Assembly: GCA_025774735.1 (NCBI GenBank)
Contig: JALGZU010000315.1
Location: forward strand, 1 to 7,363
Source: a candidate division LCP-89 bacterium
GTDB taxonomy: Bacteria; Electryoneota; B3-LCP
Direction: 5' to 3'
Length of the DNA: 7,363 nucleotides
The notes beneath the pieces are model-generated. The model was not told the origin of the DNA. It searched no databases and saw nothing but the letters and a program-made list of their open reading frames with translations. A program made the translations under genes and the position numbers. This document shows, one piece after another, positions 1 through 7,100 of this stretch. The first letter of the stretch is position 1, and each line of letters starts with the position of its first letter.

Positions 1-1
1 T

Positions 2-1198
2 ACCTGGCTTTACGGCGCCTTTTCCTATGTCTACAACAACCTGATCGTGGACAACACCGCTTCCTCATCCGGAGGAGGGATCTATCACCGCTATGAAAGT
101 TCGATAATTTACAATAACACCATTGTCGGCAACCAGGCCGTTCAGGGAGGGGGCATCTATGTCTTAACCTTTCCCGATTTGCCGCCGGTGATTTACAATT
201 CCATTGTCTGGGGCAACTCCGCCCCGACTGGTAGCCAGATCTATCTCGATCCTATCGCCGGCAGCGCCGCCAATGTCTCCTACAGCGACGTCCAGGGAGG
301 CTGGCCGGGCTCCGGTAACTTCAGCTCCGATCCCCTGTTCGCGACCGGACCGCAAGGCGAATACTACCTGAGTCAGATAGACGCCGGGCAGGCTTCGCAG
401 AGCCCCTGCGTGGACGTAGGAGATCCCTCTTCCGCCCTGATCGACGGCACCACCCGGACCGACGAAGTCCCCGACGAAGGCGTCGTGGATCTGGGCTATC
501 ATTATCCCGTCGAAGTAACCGTCGCCATGAATGTGATCCTGACCCCTCACAATCCCCCCATCCAGATTCCCGCATCCGGCGGCGCCTTCGATTTCGATAT
601 CCTGATCGAAAATTTGGAGTCCGCGTCCGTCACCTGCGATATCTGGACCGAAGCCATTTTACCCAACGGCCAGCCCTATCCTATCATTTTGCGATCCGAC
701 GTTACCGTCCCCGCCGGTGGGAGCCTTCTGAGATCCCTCACCCAGAACGTCCCCCCCGGAGCTCCAACGGGATCGTATGCCTATAACGCTTATGTCGGCG
801 ATCATCCCGGTCTCGTCTATGCCGAAGACAGCTTCCCCTTCGAAAAACTTGGCGTTTCTGACGCTTTCGGCTCCGGGTTCGCTTGGATGTTATCCGGTTG
901 GGAAGAAGAGGTTTACTTGTCCATTCCGGAACCGGAGGAATTCGCCCTCTGTCCTGCTCACCCCAATCCCTTCAACCCCATCACCACTATAAAATACACG
1001 CTGCCCAAAGCCGCGAAAGTTACGTTTTCCATCTATGATATTTCAGGTCGCAGAGTTACTGAACTGGTCAACGGCTGGCGAGCAGGAGGGAATCACAATG
1101 TCACCTTCGACGGCTCCAACCTGCCTTCCGGCGTCTACACCTACCGCTTATCCACCGGAGATAACTCTGCCTCCGGAAAAATGGTACTGATAAAATAA
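2..1198 (+). CDS. Beta-helix surface protein with T9SS type A sorting domain (5' partial)
   Basis: The reading frame is open from the first codon at base 2, so the gene starts upstream; the GTG at base 47 is an internal Val codon. 398 residues are visible. Residues 1-125 carry Asn- and Gly-rich rungs (YNNTIVGN, GGGIYHR, IYNSIVWGN) typical of right-handed parallel beta-helix proteins. Residues 134-170 (SPCVDVGDP, then DLGYHYP) match the end cap often annotated as choice-of-anchor Q. Residues 177-287 form an Ig-like bridge module shared with the next gene. Residues about 315-398 are a T9SS type A sorting domain (HPNPFNP at 320, then ISGRRV, NLPSGVYTYRL and SGKMVLIK). By family knowledge the protein is exported by Sec, crosses the outer membrane by T9SS and stays on the surface or is released; ligand or substrate cannot be told, and no polysaccharide-lyase active site is visible. 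The next gene begins 20 bases after its stop. Confidence 0.9.
   Translation, partial: TWLYGAFSYVYNNLIVDNTASSSGGGIYHRYESSIIYNNTIVGNQAVQGGGIYVLTFPDLPPVIYNSIVWGNSAPTGSQIYLDPIAGSAANVSYSDVQGGWPGSGNFSSDPLFATGPQGEYYLSQIDAGQASQSPCVDVGDPSSALIDGTTRTDEVPDEGVVDLGYHYPVEVTVAMNVILTPHNPPIQIPASGGAFDFDILIENLESASVTCDIWTEAILPNGQPYPIILRSDVTVPAGGSLLRSLTQNVPPGAPTGSYAYNAYVGDHPGLVYAEDSFPFEKLGVSDAFGSGFAWMLSGWEEEVYLSIPEPEEFALCPAHPNPFNPITTIKYTLPKAAKVTFSIYDISGRRVTELVNGWRAGGNHNVTFDGSNLPSGVYTYRLSTGDNSASGKMVLIK
541..860 (+). repeat. Shared bridge module, copy A
   Basis: This stretch aligns without gaps, at a constant offset of 1880 bases, to 2421-2740 in the downstream gene. A hand count gives about 42 mismatches in 320 bases, or 87% identity, including an unbroken identical run at 713-759. 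It encodes the Ig-like bridge beginning near LTPHNPPIQIPASGG and ending near SFPFEKLG. Similarity drops sharply after base 860 in the linker and returns in part in the last 85 bases of the sorting domain. Confidence 0.9.
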
Positions 1199-1208
1199 AT
1201 CTTGCAGT

Positions 1209-1213
1209 GGAGG
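1209..1213 (+). promoter_or_regulatory. Ribosome binding site fixing the start of the propeller gene
   Basis: GGAGG ends five bases before the ATG at 1219. An in-frame GTG at 1207 overlaps this site and would add four residues (MEVI) in front of a standard signal peptide, so the ATG is the better start. No promoter fits in the 20-base gap after the preceding stop, which supports co-transcription. Confidence 0.8.
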
Positions 1214-1218
1214 TTATC

Positions 1219-3084
1219 ATGAAATCGGATTCATTTAGAACACTCTTTACTTCTTTGGCGTTGATAGCCATGCAGACAGCGACAGCCTACGCACAACCGC
1301 CGGATACCCTGTGGTCCCAAACGTATGGTGGTGTTGGCCTGGGTGACTACTGTAATCAGGTTCAGCAGGCGAATGACGGCGGCTTTATTTTCGCGGGACA
1401 AAACGGCTTCCAGGGCGGCATTTTCCCCTGGTTGGTAAAAACCGATGCCGATGGAAATGTCATCTGGGATGAAGTGTATTATGAAGCGACGACCAATACC
1501 TATTTCAGCTCCGTAGATCAGACGTTCGACGGTGGATACGTAGCCGGCGGCATTAGCCGGGCGAATTGGGGCACCAGCCGTATTGATTACTATCTGGTAA
1601 AAACCGATGAGTCCGGTACCTCTCAGTGGTCACAGACGTATAGTACTTCCGGCTATGGGTTCGATTACGGAAAATCTGTGCAGCAGACATTTGATGGTGG
1701 CTTCATTTTTGGCGGCAACACCGCCCCCGGTCCCAGTCCCTATGAATTCTTCCTGGCCCGTACGGATGCTTCAGGTAATGCAATCTGGACTCAATCTTAT
1801 GGCGATGGAGGTGGCGGAGATGAGAGGGCCAATTCCGTGGTACAGACCTCCGACAGTGCCTTCGTTATGGCGGGATATACCAATTCCTTCGGCGCGGGTG
1901 GTTGGGACTTTTATCTCGTAAAGGTTGATGCCTCTGGAGACACTCTCTGGACCCGAACGTACGGCGGAACCGGCGCGGAAGAGGCTTTCTGCGTCCAGGA
2001 AACAGCCGACCAGGGACTCATTGTTGCCGGATACGCCGATTGGCCGCAAGATTTTTACGTCGTGAGGACGGATGTAGACGGCAATGTCGTCTGGGAAAGA
2101 ACATATGGCGGTTACGATCATGATTATGCCAAATGCGTGAAGCAAACCCCCGATGGTGGTTTCATCATTGTGGGGTCGACAGCTTCTTTCGGAGCGGGAT
2201 TCACCGATTTCTATATCGTAAGAACCGACGCCTCGGGTGATACGCTCTGGACGAGTGCCTACGGCGGATCCGGTGACGAGAGAGCCTATTCAGTTGACCT
2301 GACCTCAGATGGCGGCTATATCGTCGGTGGACATACGTCCACCTTCGGTGCAGGCGATTTCGACGCCTGGCTGATTCGTTTCGCCGCTGAAGCTGAACCT
2401 CCCAATGTGACCGTGACCCTGACGCCCCACAATCCCCCCATCCAGATCCCCGCATCCGGCGGCGCCTTCGATTTCGATATCCAGATAGATAATTTGGAGA
2501 CCACACCCATCATCTGCGATGTCTGGACCGAAGCCATTTTACCCAACGGCCAGCCCTATCCCATCATACTGAGATCAGACGTCACCATCCCAGCCGGTGG
2601 GAGCCTTCTGAGATCCCTCACCCAGAACGTCCCCCCCGGTGCTCCAGTCGGTGTCTACTCCTATAACGCCTGCGTTGGCGATCATCCCGATCTCATCTAC
2701 GCCGAAGACAGCTTCCCCTTCGAGAAACTGGGCGTTGCGGATGTCTCCAATCCAGACTTGAATTGGACGCTGTGGGGGTGGGATGAAACTGGAACGCTGA
2801 ATGGGATCGGACCGAATGATTTCACTCTGCATGCCGCCCACCCCAATCCCTTCAATCCGAGGACTTCAATCAGCTTCAGCTTGTCCGTTTCCGGTCCGGT
2901 CAAATTGGACGTCTTTGATATCAATGGCCGCCGCGTAGGGGTCGGTCTTGTGCCGACCCGCCAATATCCTCCGGGTAATCACCGGATAACTTTCGACGCC
3001 TCCAACCTGCCTTCCGGCATCTACCTCTACCGCCTGACTGCCGGAGATCACTCCGCCTCTGGCAAGATGATCCTGCTGAAATAG
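1219..3084 (+). CDS. Secreted seven-repeat propeller-like protein with T9SS type A sorting domain
   Basis: The protein has 621 residues from the ATG at 1219, chosen for its GGAGG site. Residues 1-25 are a signal peptide (MK start, hydrophobic core, AYA before Q26). Residues 33-389 hold seven repeats of 48-54 residues with the pattern TYGG..., a Val-Gln-Thr-x-Asp-Gly-Gly-Phe/Tyr-Ile core, then D-F/Y-Y-x-V-R/K-T-D-A-S-G-x-x-x-W, as expected for a beta-propeller. Residues 395-503 are the Ig-like bridge shared with the upstream gene; residues 535-621 are the T9SS type A sorting domain (HPNPFNP at 541, DINGRRV, NLPSGIYLYRL, SGKMILLK). Proteins of this shape are common in FCB genomes and usually of unknown role, probably in surface adhesion or binding; I see no catalytic motif. 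Known biology of the tail implies Sec export, then T9SS passage with tail cleavage and surface anchoring or release. It is probably second in an operon with the beta-helix gene. No clear terminator follows it. Confidence 0.92.
   Translation: MKSDSFRTLFTSLALIAMQTATAYAQPPDTLWSQTYGGVGLGDYCNQVQQANDGGFIFAGQNGFQGGIFPWLVKTDADGNVIWDEVYYEATTNTYFSSVDQTFDGGYVAGGISRANWGTSRIDYYLVKTDESGTSQWSQTYSTSGYGFDYGKSVQQTFDGGFIFGGNTAPGPSPYEFFLARTDASGNAIWTQSYGDGGGGDERANSVVQTSDSAFVMAGYTNSFGAGGWDFYLVKVDASGDTLWTRTYGGTGAEEAFCVQETADQGLIVAGYADWPQDFYVVRTDVDGNVVWERTYGGYDHDYAKCVKQTPDGGFIIVGSTASFGAGFTDFYIVRTDASGDTLWTSAYGGSGDERAYSVDLTSDGGYIVGGHTSTFGAGDFDAWLIRFAAEAEPPNVTVTLTPHNPPIQIPASGGAFDFDIQIDNLETTPIICDVWTEAILPNGQPYPIILRSDVTIPAGGSLLRSLTQNVPPGAPVGVYSYNACVGDHPDLIYAEDSFPFEKLGVADVSNPDLNWTLWGWDETGTLNGIGPNDFTLHAAHPNPFNPRTSISFSLSVSGPVKLDVFDINGRRVGVGLVPTRQYPPGNHRITFDASNLPSGIYLYRLTAGDHSASGKMILLK
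1315..2385 (+). repeat. Seven tandem propeller repeats in the coding sequence
   Basis: Approximate units, each ending at the Trp codon of the x-x-x-W strand, are 1315-1467, 1468-1629, 1630-1788, 1789-1950, 1951-2094, 2095-2250 and 2251-2385. They encode 51, 54, 53, 54, 48, 52 and about 45 residues. The last unit lacks the final Trp strand, whereas an unpaired copy of that strand (PDTLW) sits before unit 1 at about 1300-1314. Units diverge enough at the DNA level that they look old rather than freshly duplicated. Seven units suit a seven-bladed propeller, which is inference from sequence periodicity. Confidence 0.8.
2421..2740 (+). repeat. Shared bridge module, copy B
   Basis: Partner of 541-860, about 87% identical over 320 ungapped bases. 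Many differences are at third codon positions, with clusters of amino-acid change around 2499-2510 (ETTPII versus ESASVT) and 2646-2660 (VGVYS versus TGSYA). This suggests both copies are under selection for the same protein fold after duplication or recombination. Confidence 0.9.
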
Positions 3085-3129
3085 GGGAGTGCAAGCTGTG
3101 TGAAAAAAGGGAGTGTCTCAGTCTAAACC

Positions 3130-3167
3130 TTAACAATACTGTTGATTTTCTGTCCCGTTCTTGTTAA
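3130..3167. repeat. Inverted repeat around the possible CBS gene promoter
   Basis: TTAACAA at 3130-3136 and TTGTTAA at 3161-3167 are perfect 7-base inverted arms separated by 24 bases. The right arm overlaps the candidate -10 hexamer. It could be an operator, but arms this short and AT-rich may occur by chance. Confidence 0.3.
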
Positions 3168-3169
3168 AT
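3142..3169 (+). promoter_or_regulatory. Candidate promoter for the CBS-domain gene
   Basis: TTGATT (3142-3147) and TTAAAT (3164-3169) are separated by 16 bases, with TG just before the -10 hexamer. Each box matches the sigma-70 consensus at four of six positions. The site lies about 100 bases before the start codon in the 184-base gap after the propeller gene. That gap holds nothing else clear except a GGGAGTG direct repeat at 3085-3091 and 3109-3115. FCB bacteria may use a different promoter consensus, so this is tentative. Confidence 0.3.
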
Positions 3170-3258
3170 TGTCGCTGAGGTTGGATGCATGATTCCAAGA
3201 TACGGCTTCGGAATGGATCGCAATGCATCTGAGAGAGTCGACTCCCGGCCTTTTACAC

Positions 3259-3263
3259 GGAGG
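3259..3263 (+). promoter_or_regulatory. Ribosome binding site of the CBS-domain gene
   Basis: GGAGG followed by AAAAC and the ATG at 3269. This is a strong site with five-base spacing and fixes the start. Confidence 0.85.
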
Positions 3264-3268
3264 AAAAC

Positions 3269-3859
3269 ATGTCGCAGGCGAGATATGTCAAGGATCTGAT
3301 GCTGCCCCTGGATCATTACGCTGTCGTCCAGGAAGATGCGACCTTGATAGAAGCCTATTGCGCACTCGAAGATGCGCAGAAAAAACTGCCCCCCGGACGC
3401 CCGCCGAGCCGGGCTGTGCTGGTCACGGATAGGAAAGGGAGAATTGTCGGCAAGGTCGGTCAGCTGGCTTTCCTCAAAGCGCTCGAACCTAAATACGATA
3501 AGATGGGAGATCTGGGCACGCTCTCGCGCGTGGGGCTGAGTTCCGACTTCATCACTAACATGATGGAGAACATGAACCTCTGGAAGGAGGACTTCGCCGA
3601 CATCTGCCGGCGCGCCAATACGGCCAAGGTCAAAGAGGTCATGCACCCGGTCACCGAGAGCATCGACGAGGAGACTCATTTGAGTTACGCCGTCCATAAA
3701 ATCGTCATGTTCCAGACCCTCTCCCTGCTGGTGACCCGGGGAAAGCAGATTGTCGGCATCCTGCGCCTCTCCGACCTTTTCAACGAAGTCGGCGAACAAC
3801 TCAAAAGCTACATTGAGAGAAAATTTAAGGATAAGGATTCGCCCTGCGATGATGCCTGA
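3269..3859 (+). CDS. Two-CBS-domain protein
   Basis: This 196-residue protein has no signal peptide or membrane segment and should be cytoplasmic. Residues about 6-77 form the first CBS domain (YVKDLMLPLDHYAVV, EDATLIEA, then AVLVTDRKGRIVGKV and LAFLKALEPKY). Residues about 118-185 form the second (KVKEVMHP at 120-127, ETHLSYAVHKIV, LLVTRGKQIVGILRLSDLF). The helical insert between them, about 80-117, is rich in Met, Asn and charged residues. CBS pairs (Bateman modules) generally bind adenosine nucleotides such as AMP or ATP, and stand-alone ones often act as sensors or regulators of partner enzymes; the ligand and partner here are unknown. The long Lys-rich C-terminus (SYIERKFKDKD) has no assigned role. 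It follows two exported-protein genes after a 184-base gap and is followed by a repeat island, so it is probably monocistronic. The family is clear; the specific function is not. Confidence 0.9.
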   Translation: MSQARYVKDLMLPLDHYAVVQEDATLIEAYCALEDAQKKLPPGRPPSRAVLVTDRKGRIVGKVGQLAFLKALEPKYDKMGDLGTLSRVGLSSDFITNMMENMNLWKEDFADICRRANTAKVKEVMHPVTESIDEETHLSYAVHKIVMFQTLSLLVTRGKQIVGILRLSDLFNEVGEQLKSYIERKFKDKDSPCDDA

Positions 3860-3862
3860 CGG

Positions 3863-3876
3863 GTCGCCCTTTTTCT
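3863..3876. repeat. 14-base direct repeat, left copy
   Basis: GTCGCCCTTTTTCT here is identical to 4049-4062, where it forms the 3' arm and T-run of an intrinsic terminator. This copy starts three bases after the CBS stop codon and has no matching 5' arm, so it looks like the remains of a terminator or of the same dispersed element. The two copies bracket the palindrome island. Confidence 0.6.
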
Positions 3877-3885
3877 TTGGTCATT

Positions 3886-3909
3886 GCCCCGAAGGGGCCC
3901 CTTCGGGGC
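3886..3909. repeat. Perfect 24-base palindrome
   Basis: GCCCCGAAGGGG (3886-3897) is followed directly by its exact reverse complement CCCCTTCGGGGC (3898-3909). There is no spacer. In RNA it would fold into a GC-rich hairpin, but no T-run follows on either strand, so it is not a standard terminator. It adjoins the REP-like pair at 3912-3976 and probably belongs to the same repeat cluster. Confidence 0.75.
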
Positions 3910-3911
3910 GA

Positions 3912-3976
3912 GGAATCCGCCGCACGGCGGATGACGAAGCAATCCCTACATGTCATTCCTGCGGACGCAGGAATCC
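3912..3976. repeat. Head-to-head REP-like palindromic pair
   Basis: Unit 1 (3912-3935) has GGA, then ATCCGCCG, a CA loop, CGGCGGAT and GAC. Unit 2 (3952-3976) has GTC, then ATTCCTGCG, a GA loop, CGCAGGAAT and CC. Read on opposite strands they share the frame GTCAT(T)CC ... GG(A)ATCC, the hallmark of the widespread REP-like intergenic repeat with GTCATTCC and GGAATCC ends. The inverted arrangement 16 bases apart resembles a BIME. Such elements are usually spread by a RAYT-type transposase encoded elsewhere; none is present here. Confidence 0.75.
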
Positions 3977-4035
3977 AGGGAAGCCAGACACGCGCTGTTG
4001 CGTACACCTTTTTCCTCTCCCGCTATTTCTGTAGA

Positions 4036-4060
4036 GGCGACTCGGTGAGTCGCCCTTTTT
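4036..4060 (+). terminator. Intrinsic terminator downstream of the CBS gene
   Basis: GGCGACTC (4036-4043), loop GGT, GAGTCGCC (4047-4054), then CTTTTT. The 8-base perfect stem plus T-run fits a Rho-independent terminator on the + strand. It is 176 bases past the CBS stop, after the repeat cluster. The sequence from TGTAGAGGCGA through GTCGCCC also resembles a dispersed intergenic repeat seen in many environmental genomes, so it may be a repeat that serves as a terminator. Confidence 0.7.
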
Positions 4061-4088
4061 CTGCATTTTTTTTGAGTTGTGATTTAAA

Positions 4089-4131
4089 CCTGTTGCTTTA
4101 TCCTGTGATTTTTATTATATTATACAACAGG
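4089..4131. repeat. Inverted repeat flanking the protease promoter
   Basis: CCTGTTG (4089-4095) and CAACAGG (4125-4131) are exact 7-base inverted arms, 29 bases apart. The left arm overlaps the candidate -35 box and the right arm covers the expected transcription start. The placement is what a repressor operator pair would show, but no regulator is encoded nearby. Confidence 0.35.
4093..4121 (+). promoter_or_regulatory. Candidate promoter of the C25 protease gene
   Basis: TTGCTT (4093-4098) and TATATT (4116-4121) are separated by 17 bases, in an AT-rich stretch just after the terminator. The -10 box matches five of six consensus positions and the -35 box three of six. It predicts a leader of roughly 45 bases before the ATG at 4173. 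Confidence 0.45.
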
Positions 4132-4172
4132 CCTTCCATTTTCGCGGCATGATAATATATCTGGGATTAGAC

Positions 4173-7100
4173 ATGAAAACCATTCGACTGCTTAGTTGCT
4201 TACTCGTTTACCTATTCCTGTTCACTCCTTTCTCCGAAGCGGTGGAATGGGTGGACGTTACCCCTGCACCGGAAGCGTTGTCTGTGAGTGTTCTGGATTC
4301 TGATGGCGACCGCACGGTTTTACGCTACCGCGTCAACCGGTACGGACTCGATCAGGTAGAGATCAACGGCAAATCCTACACCCTTCTGCAGAGTCTTCAC
4401 AAGGAGAGTATGATCGAAGAGAAGGGCAATCCCCGTCTGCCCCGCATCAACCGTGCCCTCCGTATCCCTGATGACGGGCTGATGGGATTTCAGATCATTT
4501 CTTCCGAATATATAGATATTAACGATATCGACATAGCGCCTTCCAAAGGCCATCTCCTGCGCTCCGTCGATCCATCGACGGTGCCCTACACCTTCTCCGA
4601 TGTATATCTTAAAGACGCCTTCTTCCCTGCTGAACTTGTCCATATCCGCAATCCCTTCATTCTCCGGGATTACCGCGGCGCCGTCGTCGAACTGAACGCT
4701 TTCCAATATAATCCGATAACCCGAACTCTGCGCATCTATACGGACGTCACCGTCGAAGTGAAAAAAGTCTCTTCCGGAGGTGAAAACGTCCTCAAACGCT
4801 CTCATCCCCTCGAATACCTGGACCCCCAGTTCGAAAGGATCTATAAACGTCGCTTCGTTAACTTCTCCAGTCTGGATTACCCCTCTCTGCTGGAATCCGG
4901 TGAAATGCTGATCATCTGCTACGACGACTTCATAACCGAGATGACGCCCTTCGTCGAGTGGAAAATCCAGCGAGGCATCCCTACGAACATTGTCCCCGTT
5001 TCAACCGTCGGAAATATGACCGGACAGATCAAGGATTACATCGCCGATGTCTACCACAATACGAACTTGGCCTACGTTCTCCTGGTGGGTGATGCCGCTC
5101 AGATCCCTACATTTTCGAGTCAGGATGATTCCGATCCAATATACTCACAACTGGTGGGGAACGATAGTTACCCGGAAATATTCATCGGCCGTTTTTCAGC
5201 TGAAATCCTGTCAGAAGTAACAACGCAGGTGGAACGCACCATCACCTATGAAAGATATCCAGATCCCAATGGAGACTGGTATGACAAAGGACTGGGAATC
5301 GCCAGCACAGAAGGTCCGTTTCTTGAGCATTATGGTGAATATGATTACACTCATATGACCAACATCGCCTATAAACTGTTGGATCATACCTACACCCAGG
5401 TTGACAGTTCTTATGATCCATGGTGCACGATGCAGCCGACCTTGGATATAATAAATGACGGCAGGAGCATTTTATTCTATACCGGTCATGGTGGACCTGA
5501 AGGCTGGGGGACATCGGGAATTTCAACAGCAGAAGTATTCGATCTTGTAAATACTAATATGCTCCCCCATATAAATAGTGTTGCCTGTAATACCGGGCAG
5601 TTTGTTGAGTATACATGCCTGGGCGAGTCATGGCTCAGAACGACACATAATATCACCGATGAACCCACCGGAGGCATCGGATTTTACGGCAGTGTGGAAG
5701 GGATGACCGGAGCGCCTCCGCTGGATATGCAGGATGAAGCGATAGATGTGCTTGTTGCCGATTCAATGCTGACTCTGGGCGGGATCTGTTTCAGCGGTTC
5801 AATGCTGATGATGGATAACTACCCCTACCCCGACGTCGGGCCGTGGGAATTCGCCAATCTGACCATTTTTGGTGATCCGTCTGTAAACCTCCGCGCCGGA
5901 GCGCCGTACGAGCCTGTGATTTCGCACAATCCAGAAATTTTAGTCGGAGCCTCATCTTTCAGCGTAACCGTCACCAGTCCCGCCGGACCGGTTAAGCGCG
6001 CCATGATTTGCGGCATGAATCAAGACGTCTATGCTACGGCGGTGACCAACGTCTCTGGACAAGCCACCCTAACTTTCGATCCACCGATCTCCGCACCCGG
6101 CACCTTGACCGTGACCGTCTCCGGCGGTGATATGATCCCCTACATTGTCGATTTGGATATCATTCAGCCGAACGGTGCCTACGTGATCTACGAGGATCAT
6201 ACCATCCAGGACGACCTCACCGGCAACGGCAACGCTCAACTCGAATTTTACGAAACGGTGGAAATGGGCATGACCGTAACCAACGACGGCGTATCGGATG
6301 CGGCCAATGTCAACGCTCTTCTTTCAACGGATAATCCCCTGGTGACCATCAATCGCGATTCCGCCTGGATCGGCGAAATCTCCGCTGGAGCTTCTTCTGT
6401 CGTTGATCGTGCCTTTGAATTTTCAGTCGATCCGGAGATAGAAGACGGCGATCCCGTGGTGTTTCTGTTGAACACCACCGATGGCGTAACCATCTGGGAG
6501 AGCGAATTTTCCATCATTGCCCACTCCCCCGATATCGTCTTCTCTGACCTACTGATAGACGATTCCATAGGCGGCAACGGAGACAGTACGCTCGCTCCCG
6601 GTGAAACCGCTGACTTGATTGTCACCCTGGGCAACGCGGGATCTTATATCGGCGAAAATATCGAAACCGTTCTTTCCTGCGATAACGCGCAAGTTACTAT
6701 AAATACCGCTATGGTGAACTGCGGCAATATTGAGCCCGGCACCGAATTTCGCGTTACCTTTAACGTCACCGTCGAACCGGATTTCTATCCGCCCGGCAGT
6801 TTCCCGGACTTTACTATCGGTATAAATGGCGATCATGGCTACACCGGCGAAGCCGGATTTGCCACCACTATCGGTGACGCCGTCTCTATGCCCACCGGAC
6901 CCGATAATTACGGGTACCTCGCCTATGACCAGTACGATTATCCCTTCTTCACATCGTATGAATGGATTGAACTGGTTCCCGATTCCGGCGGCGTCGGCAA
7001 CCGCATCCCTTTCACGCAAATCGATCAGGTTTATCATCTGGCATTACCATTCGACTTCCAGTATTATGGCATTACTTATGACAGTCTGACCGTTACCACT

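Noticed and set aside
1207..1218. GTG start giving a 625-residue propeller protein
   Set aside because: The GTG overlaps the GGAGG ribosome site and would place four extra residues before a normal signal peptide; the ATG at 1219 has ideal spacing.
1315..2385. Repeated sequence as a CRISPR or other DNA-level repeat array
   Set aside because: The repeats are in frame, about 150 bases long, diverged at DNA level and conserved as protein strands.
3085..3140. GGGAGTG repeat and GTGTCTCA after the propeller gene as an insertion-sequence end
   Set aside because: No matching inverted end, target-site duplication or transposase fragment is visible nearby.
3164..3799. A 211-codon open frame on the - strand opposite the CBS gene
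   Set aside because: It lies antisense to a well-supported CBS-domain protein with a strong ribosome site, and its translation resembles no known domain; it is a shadow of the coding strand's codon pattern.
3886..3909. The 24-base palindrome as a transcription terminator
   Set aside because: No T-run follows it on either strand; the stem at 4036-4054 with CTTTTT is the better candidate.
4188..4199. Possible lipobox (LLSC, Cys9) in the protease signal peptide
   Set aside because: Only three residues separate the Cys from the charged Arg5, too few for a lipoprotein hydrophobic core; a signal peptidase I site after SEA (residue 23) fits better.
6549..7037. A 162-codon - strand frame inside the protease gene
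   Set aside because: It is opposite a continuous reading frame with clear domain repeats and has no supported start or family resemblance.
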